Shown here: in pieces, positions 1-7,692 of the stretch
How the letters are laid out: every line of letters starts with the position of its first letter
Numbering within the stretch: position 1 is the stretch's first letter
NCBI GenBank assembly: GCA_024280935.1
Contig: JAJRPE010000334.1
Location: 1-37,222, forward strand
From: Candidatus Hydrogenedentota bacterium
GTDB taxonomy: Bacteria; Hydrogenedentota; Hydrogenedentia; Hydrogenedentales; JAEUWI01
Reading direction: 5' to 3'
DNA length: 37,222 nucleotides
The notes under the pieces: generated by a model
Databases searched by the model: none
What the model saw: only the letters and a program-made list of their open reading frames with translations
Told to the model about the DNA's origin: nothing
Position numbers and translations under genes: made by a program

Positions 1-279
1 ATGGGCAGGGGCTACAACCGACGGAAGAAGGCGCATGGGGGTGATGTAAAATCAGAAAAATCAAAGGGTCAAAATGACCCTTTGATTTCTTCAACAGCCG
101 ACATCGTAGCGAAGTTGGCGGGCGTATCCCATGGCACGCTCGATAAGTACGAATCAGTGCGCGACACAGGCACCCCAGAACTCCTCGAAGCCACCCGGCG
201 CGGTGTGCATCACCTGCACCTTCTCCAGCCCCACGATGGCCTGTGCTACATGCACAGCGCCCTGCTAGCGCCCTGCTAG
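1..279 (+). pseudogene. Fragment of a ParB-like / phage-plasmid DNA-binding protein
   Basis: The reading frame is open from the left edge, so the true start may lie outside the window. Residues about 1-65 (GRGYNRRKKAHGG, then KGQNDPL, then a helix-turn-helix-like stretch with AKLAGVSHGTLDKY and ELLEATRRG) resemble the central part of ParB-like proteins of phages and integrative elements, where a GQND-type linker precedes an HTH. After about residue 68 the similarity stops and the frame runs into the 11 bp tandem repeat. The protein therefore looks truncated. The family call rests on pattern memory only. It fits a decayed mobile element left of the tRNA fragment. Confidence 0.4.
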
Positions 280-302
280 CGCCCTGCTAGCGCCCTGCTA
301 GC
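259..302. repeat. Four perfect tandem copies of an 11 bp unit
   Basis: The unit GCCCTGCTAGC occurs four times head to tail with no mismatch. It overlaps the end of the broken ParB-like frame. Slippage could change copy number. No function is evident. Confidence 0.9.
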
Positions 303-639
303 ACGAAGCGAGACACCCCGGAATTGCCCGGTAGCAGACTACGGTGGCCCTGGGCGACATGGCAGACCCTGGGCGGCAACGATGGCGGCATGGTCCCCGG
401 ATGGCGACCCGATGGCATTGTCCCCGGAATAGGTAGGGCACGTTGTGCTGGATGAAGCGATAGATTGCCCCCTGATAGCGCGGTAGTACACCCTCCAAAA
501 CCCTTGCGGGTAATTATCCGCAATCGGGCGCATTCGGCGGGTAAAATACAAAACTTGCAATAATTGCGAATCTCATGATACCCTTTATTTACTATAGGTT
601 ACGCACAAAAGCTGTTATACAGTGGTGGTTTTGTAGTCG
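303..639. other. Gap without a recognisable gene
   Basis: Short frames on the minus strand exist but have low-complexity, Pro/Arg-rich translations without motifs. From about 540 the DNA becomes AT-rich and includes a small palindrome, GCAATAATTGC. It is probably the decayed or regulatory end of the mobile element that ends at the tRNA fragment. Confidence 0.4.
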
Positions 640-684
640 CTCATAATCACTTGGTCGTAGGTTCAAGTCCTACAGGGCCCACCA
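640..684 (+). other. 3' fragment of a CAU-anticodon tRNA gene (probable attachment site)
   Basis: The stretch begins with an anticodon loop CTCATAA (anticodon CAU). It continues through a variable region, an intact T arm (GTAGG TTCAAGT CCTAC), the 3' acceptor strand GGGCCC and an encoded ACCA. The 5' half (acceptor, D arm, matching anticodon stem) is absent upstream. Integrases commonly recombine inside the 3' half of tRNA genes and leave such a fragment at the distal end of the element. A terminator follows at once, as expected for the original tRNA downstream flank. This places the element to the left and the older chromosome to the right. The intact tRNA would be elsewhere. Confidence 0.75.
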
Positions 685-692
685 AACCTACC

Positions 693-726
693 AAGGACTT
701 ACGCAGATCGCGTGGGTCCTTTTTTG
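693..726 (+). terminator. Rho-independent terminator after the tRNA fragment
   Basis: The stem is AAGGAC/GTCCTT, followed by a run of T. It lies nine bases after the CCA end, so it is probably the original tRNA terminator. Confidence 0.65.
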
Positions 727-810
727 TTGCCAACGGGTGCGATGATGCAAATATTTCGCACTCAGTCTATGGATTCATGGGTTCGGGCTGACCATGCAGC
801 CCTAGTAGTA

Positions 811-840
811 TTGCCCGGTCCACAACCCTGCTGTTAGAAT
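811..840 (+). promoter_or_regulatory. Candidate sigma-70-type promoter for the nuclease islet
   Basis: TTGCCC and TAGAAT are separated by 18 bases and end about 40 bases before the ATG at 881. The match is moderate and is based on spacing and position only. Confidence 0.3.
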
Positions 841-880
841 CCAATCTCTTTGTCTTTGTAAAACCAAGGGGTAACAGACC

Positions 881-1000
881 ATGCCGAAGCATAAATTTTC
901 AGAACTTGAGTATCACATGCGGGATGCTGAAACTTTACCGGGCATACTCAGCAGGTTAAGCACACCGACCCTTCCCGTGGTCAGTGGGGTTTGTCTATGA
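881..1000 (+). CDS. Small 39-residue ORF coupled to the GIY-YIG gene
   Basis: It starts at ATG after a good ribosome-binding site (AAGGGG, eight bases upstream). Its TGA overlaps the ATG of the next gene as ATGA, which is typical of translational coupling. The peptide begins MPKHKFSELEYHMRDAE and has no motif I recognise. It could be a real small protein (an antitoxin- or inhibitor-like partner of the nuclease) or a leader peptide. The strong start signals and the exact overlap are the only support. Confidence 0.45.
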   Translation: MPKHKFSELEYHMRDAETLPGILSRLSTPTLPVVSGVCL

Positions 1001-1914
1001 GCACCCATGGGAAGACGGTTCGTATTTATTTGGCTGATGGGGCGCCTACAGGCATTCGGCACGCTGAGGTGGTCAATTGGACGGGGCAAGCGATTGTTTG
1101 CCCTCGGGGCCGTATTGGGGAGTTGTCCAAGTGGCCCGAGTCACAACGTCCGGGGCTATATTTCCTCATCGGAGAAAACCCGGAAACATCCCGCCCCCTG
1201 GCCTACATCGGCGAGGCGGAGAACGTGCTGACGCGCCTCAAGCAGCATGTGGCAAGCAAGGACTTCTGGGACCAAGTCGTCTTCTTCACCAGCAAGGATG
1301 AGAACCTTACCAAGGCCCATGTGAAGTATCTGGAGTCACGGGTCGTGGAACTGGCTGTCACGGCCAACCGGATTCCCCTCGCAAATAGCACCGCCCCGAC
1401 CCAGTCCACGCTACCCCGGCCCGACCGGGATGCCATGGAGGAATTCCTGGGACCTGCCCGCATTCTCCTCGGTGCTTTGGGTTTCACGCTCCTTGAGCCA
1501 GTACGAAGCCGGAAGGAGGGCGGCGTGTCCAACGGCGACAATGGCCCGCTATCACACGTCACCCTGTACGTCAATGTGCCCAAGCGCGGCATTAAGGCCG
1601 AGGGCACTTCGACGGATGAAGGATTCATCGTTGCGGAGGGTTCCCTCGGCCACAGAGAACTTCAAGGAAATCTTAGCCCTGGTTGGGTCAAGCGACGCGA
1701 GGAACTGATTCAAGACGGCACCATCGAGGTGATCGGTGAACAAATTCGATTTGCCAAGGATGTACTTTTCAATAGCCCCTCCGCTGCTGCTGCCACGGTA
1801 TGCGGTGGCGGCAGAAACGGGCGTAAGGCTTGGAAAGACAAAGACGGCACCACCCTGCGCGATTTAGAAAATACGCTTGCTGGTGTCACCACCGAACCCG
1901 AGGGAAACGAATAG
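997..1914 (+). CDS. GIY-YIG nuclease family protein with C-terminal DUF4357
   Basis: This is a predicted 305-residue nuclease. The GIY-YIG domain spans about 50-125: GLY at 53-55, YIG at 70-72, the conserved Arg of RLKQH at 80, and a candidate metal-binding Glu in YLESR (113). Near the C-terminus, SPSAAAATV followed by NGRKAWKDKDGTTL matches the DUF4357 pattern found at the end of many such proteins. A TTG six bases upstream is also in frame. The ATG was preferred because it overlaps the preceding stop (ATGA). Members often occur in phage, restriction and mobile contexts, which fits the neighbours. Substrate is unknown. Confidence 0.8.
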   Translation: MSTHGKTVRIYLADGAPTGIRHAEVVNWTGQAIVCPRGRIGELSKWPESQRPGLYFLIGENPETSRPLAYIGEAENVLTRLKQHVASKDFWDQVVFFTSKDENLTKAHVKYLESRVVELAVTANRIPLANSTAPTQSTLPRPDRDAMEEFLGPARILLGALGFTLLEPVRSRKEGGVSNGDNGPLSHVTLYVNVPKRGIKAEGTSTDEGFIVAEGSLGHRELQGNLSPGWVKRREELIQDGTIEVIGEQIRFAKDVLFNSPSAAAATVCGGGRNGRKAWKDKDGTTLRDLENTLAGVTTEPEGNE

Positions 1915-2000
1915 CCATGCCCACGACTCTCGTCACGTTAGTAATAGTCTCTGGGTCGACTGGGAATGAGAAGAACTCGTAACAATAGGAGACGAGAGCG

Positions 2001-3065
2001 TTGCAAGCCCTGTATCTAAGTCCAGCGACGGCAGATAACCTTGCCGCCTCAATAGAAAATCCTGTTCCCTTGGAACGGGTCAAAGAGCATTTCGGGCAGA
2101 AATACCACGATGAATTGATTGATCGATTGGAGGTTCGCGAGGGTGTCCCCGAGGATGTCTACTGCTGGTCAATGAGCAGCGCTGACGGAAGGGCGATGCC
2201 TTCGGGCTACGAGAAGATGCAGGAGGGCGACATCGTATTGCTCAAGCGGACCGGCACACCTGTTACAAATACGTTCGACTATCTCGGCCAGGTTATTTAC
2301 AAGAAGCCGTGCCGCGAATTCGGTGAGGAAGTCTGGCCCCATGGTGGAGATTGTCGTTTCGTCTATTTCTTTACGTCGATCAATAGAGTTCACATCGACA
2401 AGGGGAAGTTATTTGCCGCGATTGGTTATGTGCCCACCGGGCCACTACCGGCACAGCTGCGCGTGGCCCAAGACAAATTAGAGGGAATTTACAATCGGTA
2501 CGGGTCGCTTGATGCATTTCTTGGCGTTCTCCAGTCTGATGCACCCATACACGCCATCGTTGTCGATGAAGGGGGTGATGAGGAACCTGACCTGGAGACC
2601 CCAGGGGACCCAGTAGGGGAGTGCCCGGACTGGCTCGCCACCGTGATTGAAGAAGTGAGTAAGCTTCTTGGTCGGCGCGAACGAAAAGCAAAAGACCATA
2701 ACATTCTGGTGGGCAAGTTTTATGAGGCATGTGGTTTCAAAAACGTTGATGCGATCAGATACCAAGCTGGAAACATAGACGTGAGTATCGAACGAGACGG
2801 GGTCCCGTTCATCGTGAATATAGTCAAGCGGGACAAAAATCTCTCGTACCGGCAGAGCAGAATACGCAGGCAGGCCTACAATTATGCGCTGGAAAACGGG
2901 GCACCGATCGTGGTTGTCACAAACGGGGACTATTATGCCTTCCTGGACCGTCGGAAAGGCCTTAAATGGACTCAGCACCTTGAGCGCGAGCTTACGTTGA
3001 GCAGACTGACACCCGAAGATGTGCTATTTCTAGAATCCTGCCCGTGGCTCAAACCACCCGAGTAA
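2001..3065 (+). CDS. EVE-like reader domain fused to a PD-(D/E)XK-like (HsdR-N-type) domain
   Basis: The gene encodes 354 residues from a TTG start preceded by AGGAGA. Residues about 45-170 look like a PUA/EVE-type domain (EDVYCWSMSS, GDIVLLKR, YLGQVIYKK, RFVYFFTSINRVHI, AIGY). EVE-type domains often recognise modified bases. Residues about 235-325 resemble the N-terminal nuclease fold of type I HsdR: GKFYEACGF, GNIDVSI with Asp 260, PFIVNIVK, then ALENGAPIVVVTNGDYYAF. In the strand that normally carries E-x-K, I read IVK at 274-276, so the catalytic Glu seems replaced. The protein may bind rather than cut, or my alignment may be shifted by a residue or two. It sits between two other DNA-processing genes and is probably a modification-sensing defence protein. 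Confidence 0.6.
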   Translation: MQALYLSPATADNLAASIENPVPLERVKEHFGQKYHDELIDRLEVREGVPEDVYCWSMSSADGRAMPSGYEKMQEGDIVLLKRTGTPVTNTFDYLGQVIYKKPCREFGEEVWPHGGDCRFVYFFTSINRVHIDKGKLFAAIGYVPTGPLPAQLRVAQDKLEGIYNRYGSLDAFLGVLQSDAPIHAIVVDEGGDEEPDLETPGDPVGECPDWLATVIEEVSKLLGRRERKAKDHNILVGKFYEACGFKNVDAIRYQAGNIDVSIERDGVPFIVNIVKRDKNLSYRQSRIRRQAYNYALENGAPIVVVTNGDYYAFLDRRKGLKWTQHLERELTLSRLTPEDVLFLESCPWLKPPE

Positions 3066-3132
3066 CTTCATTCTTCGCAAGTGACGTTGTCGCAGCCTAT
3101 GTTTCATGTTTTGAATTCGGGAGCTTACTGAA

Positions 3133-3819
3133 ATGGCAAATGCAATTCGAGAGCAGATCGAAAACCTTCGCGACCAGTTGTGCCGCAGCGAAAGCGAGTT
3201 TTGCCGCGCCTGCTTCGAGGGTGGAAAGTCTGCCGAAGCGCAAAATCCCCCCAATGTGTTTCGAAGGCGACAGGATGATTCACGCCCGTATTTCTTCTTC
3301 GTATTCGACAAGCCCAATAACAACGACCCCAATCGCGGTAGTGGTTTGGAGCCTATTGAAATCCTGGACGACCGTTTTGGGGGTAACGCCACGCGAATCA
3401 ACACCATCAAGCTACTTCAGATTCTCGGATTTGCCGGTGAGAGTCAGGACCTTCTCTACTCCAAGAAGATTCACATCACCAACGCCGTCAAGTGTGATAA
3501 GTGCGCGGCAACGGGACAAACTGGCCAAATTGAGATCGGGCGTGAGCAAGCCTCACGCTGTCACCAGCAGTTCTTCTTCAAGGAACTGGAGATACTCCAG
3601 CCCAAGGTATTGGTCTTGTTTGGCGCTAATGCGGACAGGTTCGTCACGGGGAATGCAGGGCCGTCGTGGAAGTTGCGGAAGGAGGTGATCAATGGAAAGA
3701 CCTATACCGTCGTTCGCGTGCACCATACGACCGCAACGTCCTTCAATACTCATGGAAAGAAAGGGCTCGCGTACAAAGAGAAACTGGCTGACCTCTGGGA
3801 AGAAGGGCGTATATCATGA
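3133..3819 (+). CDS. Uracil-DNA glycosylase family-4-like Fe-S protein
   Basis: The protein has 228 residues, with GGGAG nine bases before the ATG. It shows the cysteine layout of family 4/5 uracil-DNA glycosylases: C24-x2-C27 near the N-terminus, then NAVKC (117-121) and C143. FFFKELEILQPKVLVLFG follows C143 and matches the family strand that precedes the A-x-x-F region. The active-site loop, normally GEAPG, reads FDKPN (58-62). The second motif, normally HPS, reads VHHTT (196-200). It may excise or bind uracil or another altered base, or it may have lost catalysis. Its place behind an EVE-like protein suggests a role in handling modified phage DNA. Its stop is followed in the same frame by an HsdS tail. 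Confidence 0.6.
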   Translation: MANAIREQIENLRDQLCRSESEFCRACFEGGKSAEAQNPPNVFRRRQDDSRPYFFFVFDKPNNNDPNRGSGLEPIEILDDRFGGNATRINTIKLLQILGFAGESQDLLYSKKIHITNAVKCDKCAATGQTGQIEIGREQASRCHQQFFFKELEILQPKVLVLFGANADRFVTGNAGPSWKLRKEVINGKTYTVVRVHHTTATSFNTHGKKGLAYKEKLADLWEEGRIS

Positions 3820-3921
3820 GAACGAGAAGAATCCCAACGCCTCGAATCCATCTACCAGCGCAAGATCGCCGCGCTGGACGAACTGAAGAAATCGCTGTTG
3901 CACGAAGCCTTTAGCAATTGA
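3820..3921 (+). pseudogene. hsdS: C-terminal remnant of a type I restriction specificity subunit (HsdS)
   Basis: Directly after the TGA of the glycosylase-like gene, and in the same frame, 33 codons read ...ESQRLESIYQRKIAALDE, then LKKSLLHEAFSN and a stop. This is the characteristic coiled-coil end of HsdS proteins. No start codon or target-recognition domain remains. The rest of hsdS, hsdM and hsdR is absent from the window. It indicates that an R-M gene once ended here and that the present cassette replaced its 5' part. Confidence 0.75.
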
Positions 3922-3946
3922 CCGTTGATAAGGGGAAGGGCGGCGC

Positions 3947-4135
3947 AAAGGATCTTGGACATTCCTGTCCGAGGTAACGCCCGCGCCTGACGCCAAAGGG
4001 CACGACGAGTATGGCCATTGCGCGTCGGGTGCCCGGCGACCCATCCCCGAGAACCCGAAGATTGCTTACGGACGGCGAAGGGGTCTTTCACGCCTTGGCT
4101 CCCTTTGCCTCGGACAGGAATGTCCAAGATCCTTT
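3947..4135. repeat. 189 bp palindromic RAYT-associated element, copy 1
   Basis: A perfect 27 bp inverted terminal repeat bounds the unit. Each tip contains a short hairpin, GGACATTCCTGTCC. The interior has further partial self-complementarity. It lies 94 bases before the transposase start, and an equally long, roughly 85% similar direct copy lies just after that gene. It is probably the DNA structure recognised by the transposase. Confidence 0.85.
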
Positions 4136-4228
4136 ATTCGCAACTTGAAATTGTCTCGGACTCCGCTGCACCATGTTGGATACACTCAAAATTTGATATT
4201 GATATTTTCTTACTGAGGAAGAATGGGC

Positions 4229-4936
4229 ATGGACGACGAAGCGAGTCATTCCGACACGAAGGAATCGCCGGTATACTCCGGTTTCCTGGAGCCGTCGGTG
4301 GAGGTCGATGTCACCAAGCGCCATATGCCGCACTGGCAGCTCGATGGCGGACTCTATTTCGTCACGTGGCGGTTGGCGGATTCGCTGCCTCAGGCCTTGT
4401 TGAGGCAGTGGTCTGAGGAGAAGCGTGTCTGGCTACAACGACATCCAAAGCCATGGGACGCGCACGTGTTGGAAGCGTACCGCCGCGAGTTTCCAAGGCG
4501 AATGGAAGAATGGCTCGACGCAGGCCATGGCGAATGCGTGTTGCGCGTTCCAGCGTGTGCCGAGATACTTGCCGCGACAATGCGGCGCTTCGATGGTGAA
4601 CGCTATGACATTGCCTCGTTTGTCATCATGCCGAACCATGTCCATGCGCTGTTTCAACTTCGGGGCGGGACCAAACTTGAGCCGTTGCTGCAGGCATGGA
4701 AAGGGGTCTCGGCGCGTAGAATCAACGAGCGGCTTGGCAAGCGGGGTACCCTCTGGCAGCAAGAGTCACGGGACACCTCAATTCGGGATGCCGAACACCT
4801 TGTCCGGAGCTATGTGTATACCTTGGAAAATCCAGAAAAGGCGCGGCTGCAGAAAGGCGAATATCTGCACTACGAGGCACCCGGTTTCAGGGAACAATTG
4901 CGTGCGTTTCGTGGAGACTTCGATGCTGGCCGATAA
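4229..4936 (+). CDS. REP-associated tyrosine transposase (RAYT, IS200/IS605 superfamily)
   Basis: This is a 235-residue single-domain HUH transposase. The HUH metal-binding motif is NHVHAL (HVH at 137-139). The presumed nucleophile is Tyr 195 or 197 in RSYVYTLENPEKA. The N-terminal RHMPHWQLDGGLYFVTWRL is typical of RAYTs. Two ATGs lie six bases apart at 4223 and 4229. The second is chosen because GAGGAAG sits seven bases before it and too close to the first. Known RAYTs cut and join single-stranded DNA at REP hairpins. The two flanking 189 bp elements fit that role, although they are longer than classical REP/BIME units. The frame appears intact, so the gene may be active. Confidence 0.85.
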   Translation: MDDEASHSDTKESPVYSGFLEPSVEVDVTKRHMPHWQLDGGLYFVTWRLADSLPQALLRQWSEEKRVWLQRHPKPWDAHVLEAYRREFPRRMEEWLDAGHGECVLRVPACAEILAATMRRFDGERYDIASFVIMPNHVHALFQLRGGTKLEPLLQAWKGVSARRINERLGKRGTLWQQESRDTSIRDAEHLVRSYVYTLENPEKARLQKGEYLHYEAPGFREQLRAFRGDFDAGR

Positions 4937-4938
4937 GC

Positions 4939-5127
4939 AAAGGATCTTGGACATTCCTGTCCGAGATAGCGCCCGCGCCTGATGCCAAAGGGCACGGCGA
5001 ATATGGCAATTGAGCGCCGGGTGCCCGACGACCCATCCCCGAGAACCCGGGGATTCCTTACGGACCGCGAAGGGGGCTTCGGCGTCCGGGCTCACCTTTC
5101 CTCGGACAGGAATGTCCAAGATCCTTT
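4939..5127. repeat. 189 bp palindromic RAYT-associated element, copy 2
   Basis: It has the same length, orientation and 27 bp terminal inverted repeats as the copy at 3947-4135, with scattered internal differences. It begins two bases after the transposase stop. The preserved tips beside a diverging interior suggest that the tips are the functional part. Confidence 0.85.
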
Positions 5128-5183
5128 TTGCCTTCGGAAATCCAGAGCCTTCTAAGATTAGGCGAAGGGGATCCTGCGCCCGA

Positions 5184-5990
5184 TCAGCGCACCCCGGCCA
5201 CGCGATGAACCACGAATGCCAGCAAAAAGGCCGCTGACTGCACGAGGATAATCGCCGGGCCGCTGGGTACGTCCACGAGGTAGGAGGCGAGGAGTCCAAT
5301 GATGACCCCGCCCACGTTCACGAGGAGCGTCCATCCCATCATGTGAATGAAGCGATGGGAAATCAGGCGGGCGCTTGCGGCCGGAATCACCAGAAATGCG
5401 GATACGAGCAGAATCCCCACGATCTTCACGGAGATTACGACCAGCACGGCCACCGAAACCAGGAGCAAGTACTCATCCCGCATAACAGGGTGTCGGTCCA
5501 CGCGGGCCAGGGTTTCGTCAAAGGTGGCGTAGGCCCAGCGTCCCCAAAGGGGCAAACTCAGCAGACATGCGACCAGGGCGGCGCAGGACAGGTAAATATC
5601 CCCCCGGTTCAGGGCCAGTATGGAGCCGAAAAGGTAGGTCGTGGCATCGGCGGCATTTTCCTCGCGAAGGTACAGGAAGATCACACCCAGGGCCATGGAA
5701 AGGGAGATGAACACGCCGATGGCGGTGTCCGCGCCCAAGTCGGTATGGGCGCGGACCCAGACGATAGCGACGGCCACCAGCACGGTAAAGGGAATCGCCA
5801 CGAGAAGGGGTTCTTTGCCCAGATACATGCCCAGGGCAACGCCGCCAAAGGCCGCGTGGGCGAGGCCGCTTCCGAGAAAGGCAAGCCGCCGCTGCACGAT
5901 AAAAGGTCCGTAAAAACTCGCCATGATGGCAATGAGTACGCCACCAATCAGGGCGCGTTGCATGAAGGGCAGGCTCAGGATCTCAATCAT
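5184..5990 (-). CDS. znuB: Zinc/manganese-type ABC transporter permease
   Basis: The 268-residue integral membrane protein belongs to the ABC-3 (ZnuB/MntB) family, with about eight hydrophobic segments. Family-typical stretches include RRLAFLGSGLAHAAFGGVAL and KIVGILLVSAFLVIPAASA. The start used, MIEILSLPF, overlaps the stop of znuC (ATGATTGA), so the genes are probably translationally coupled. An upstream in-frame ATG would add ten residues. It forms the inner-membrane channel for metal delivered by ZnuA and powered by ZnuC. It is the last gene of the operon. Confidence 0.88.
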   Translation of the reverse strand: MIEILSLPFMQRALIGGVLIAIMASFYGPFIVQRRLAFLGSGLAHAAFGGVALGMYLGKEPLLVAIPFTVLVAVAIVWVRAHTDLGADTAIGVFISLSMALGVIFLYLREENAADATTYLFGSILALNRGDIYLSCAALVACLLSLPLWGRWAYATFDETLARVDRHPVMRDEYLLLVSVAVLVVISVKIVGILLVSAFLVIPAASARLISHRFIHMMGWTLLVNVGGVIIGLLASYLVDVPSGPAIILVQSAAFLLAFVVHRVAGVR

Positions 5991-6735
5991 CGGCTGCGCC
6001 CGCGTGGGTTTCATGCACATGGCCCCGGTGCCCGAAGAGGGAAAGGAGGCGCTCCTCGGAGGCCGCCTCCTGTGCGGACCCGAAGCCCACTACAGTCCGA
6101 TTCAACAGGAGCACCTGGTCGGCGTGGCAGCGTGCTCCCTCCCAGTCATGGGTAATCATCATGACGGTGGCGCCGGATTCAGCCTGATAGTCGCACAAGA
6201 GGTGGTACATGGCCGCCTCGCCACGGATGTCCATGCCGGCGGCCGGCTCGTCCAGCAACAATAGCTGGGGCTTGCTGACCAAGCTCCGCGCCAGAAAGGC
6301 GCGTTGCAACTCGCCGCCCGAAAGGGCCTGGACCGACTGATTCGCCAAATTGCCAACCCCGGTCCGTTCCATGACCCTCAGCGCACGCTCCCGATGCGTC
6401 CGTGATATTCTCCAGGGCCAGGTGCCGGTGAGTCCACTCACGACAAGTTCGAGTACCGTCGCGGGAAATTGCCCGGCGAAAGTTTTCTTCTGGGGCACGT
6501 AGGCCGCGATTCCCCGATCAAGGGAGCGAGCCTTCTGTCCCAAGACCGAAACGCCGCCAGAATCGGGCGTCAACAGGCCAAGAATCACCTTGAGCAAGGT
6601 GCTCTTGCCGGCACCGTTGGGCCCGATTATCGCGGTGAAGGTCGCGGGTGCCACGTAGAAGGAGACCTCCCGAAGGGCAATAGTGTCGCCGAATCGAAGG
6701 GAGAGATTCTCGACTTCTACTGCCATGGTGTTCAC
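5983..6735 (-). CDS. znuC: Zinc/manganese-type ABC transporter ATPase
   Basis: This 250-residue cytoplasmic ATPase has Walker A GPNGAGKS (38-45), Q-loop YVPQKK, signature LSGGE, Walker B LLLLDEPAAGMD and the H-loop His in MITHDW. All catalytic motifs are intact. The GTG start overlaps the TGA of znuA (GTGA). An ATG three codons later is an alternative. The gene overlaps both neighbours, which indicates one tightly coupled znuA-znuC-znuB unit. Zinc rather than manganese is preferred only because a Zur-like regulator lies upstream of the operon. Confidence 0.9.
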   Translation of the reverse strand: MNTMAVEVENLSLRFGDTIALREVSFYVAPATFTAIIGPNGAGKSTLLKVILGLLTPDSGGVSVLGQKARSLDRGIAAYVPQKKTFAGQFPATVLELVVSGLTGTWPWRISRTHRERALRVMERTGVGNLANQSVQALSGGELQRAFLARSLVSKPQLLLLDEPAAGMDIRGEAAMYHLLCDYQAESGATVMMITHDWEGARCHADQVLLLNRTVVGFGSAQEAASEERLLSLFGHRGHVHETHAGAADD

Positions 6736-7658
6736 TGGAATGCCTCCCGAATACGCTCGGCATTCGATTGCAGCAGGTCACTGTAGGTCAACACCGGTGC
6801 CCGGCCACCCAGGGGATCGATGACGACGACCTGCGCGGAAAGCACCTCGGCCAAGGCCTCGGCGGATTTTCGTGGCAACTGCGGCTCAGACAACACCACG
6901 ACCCGATCCCGGTTGGCAAGTTGATCGCGGAGCTTGAGGATGGTCTTGGGCGTGGGTTCCTTGCCTGGGATTGGTTCTACATACGCAGCCACGGTAATTT
7001 CATAGCGCTTAAAAAAATAGGCCCAGGAGGGATGGAAGGCCACGAGGGACAGGTCGGAGACCTTCGCCATGGATTCGGCCAACTGCTCATCCAAGGATTT
7101 CAGTTCCTCTAAAAACGCGGCGGCATTGGCCTCATACTGTGCTTTTCCCTCCGGGTCACGGGCTATAAGAATTTCTACCAAGGAAGGCACCATGGCCGCC
7201 ACGACCTGGGGGTCCGACCAGAAATGTGGATTCGCAGCGTAAGAAGCGTTATCTCCCCCGCCATGCTCTGCCTCGTGGGCTTGGCTTGGACCGTAAAGCA
7301 AACGACGCGCTTCGGGCACCAAATTCAGCAAGGGATAGGAGGGGCCGGAATCCGTCCGCACGGCCCAGCCGTCCAACGTGTCATCCACGTAAAACACGGC
7401 ATCGGCGCTATCCAGTTGCCGTGCGCTCGACGGACGGAGGACATAGGTGTGGGGGGAAGCGCCGGGTGGCAGCAGACAGGCCACGGTCTTCCTGCCTTCC
7501 ACCAGAGGATCCAGGATCATCTTGAGGGGTGGCAAAGTCACGACATAATCGGCGACTGGAAGCGCTTCCCGGTGACACCCCGAACAGAGCAACACACACA
7601 CACCAAAAACGAAGTGCAGGGCAAGTTGCCTGGGGTTGTTTGCCAGGATGTTGGTCAT
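6732..7658 (-). CDS. znuA: Metal-binding lipoprotein of the ABC transporter (ZnuA family)
   Basis: The 308-residue cluster A-I solute-binding protein captures metal in the periplasm. Residues about 12-30 form a signal peptide ending LLCSGC, a somewhat atypical lipobox, so it is probably a lipoprotein. Metal ligands of the family appear in order: PHTY (first His), NPHFWSDP (second), AFHPSWAYF (third) and an acidic ligand near the C-terminus. The flexible loop is short (HEAEHGGGDN), with only two His, unlike the long His-rich loop of many ZnuA proteins. It is the first gene of the operon. Confidence 0.85.
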   Translation of the reverse strand: MTNILANNPRQLALHFVFGVCVLLCSGCHREALPVADYVVTLPPLKMILDPLVEGRKTVACLLPPGASPHTYVLRPSSARQLDSADAVFYVDDTLDGWAVRTDSGPSYPLLNLVPEARRLLYGPSQAHEAEHGGGDNASYAANPHFWSDPQVVAAMVPSLVEILIARDPEGKAQYEANAAAFLEELKSLDEQLAESMAKVSDLSLVAFHPSWAYFFKRYEITVAAYVEPIPGKEPTPKTILKLRDQLANRDRVVVLSEPQLPRKSAEALAEVLSAQVVVIDPLGGRAPVLTYSDLLQSNAERIREAFQ

Positions 7659-7692
7659 AAAATCAAAAAGCCTTTATGGTAAACATTCACGG

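Noticed and set aside
600-690. Complete tRNA gene
   Set aside because: The 5' acceptor strand and D arm are missing, and the anticodon stem does not pair. Only the 3' half is tRNA-like.
5343-6155. Plus-strand frame of 270 codons opposite znuB
   Set aside because: Its translation is Gly/His/Gln-rich low complexity, the typical antisense of a membrane protein. znuB on the minus strand has clear family motifs.
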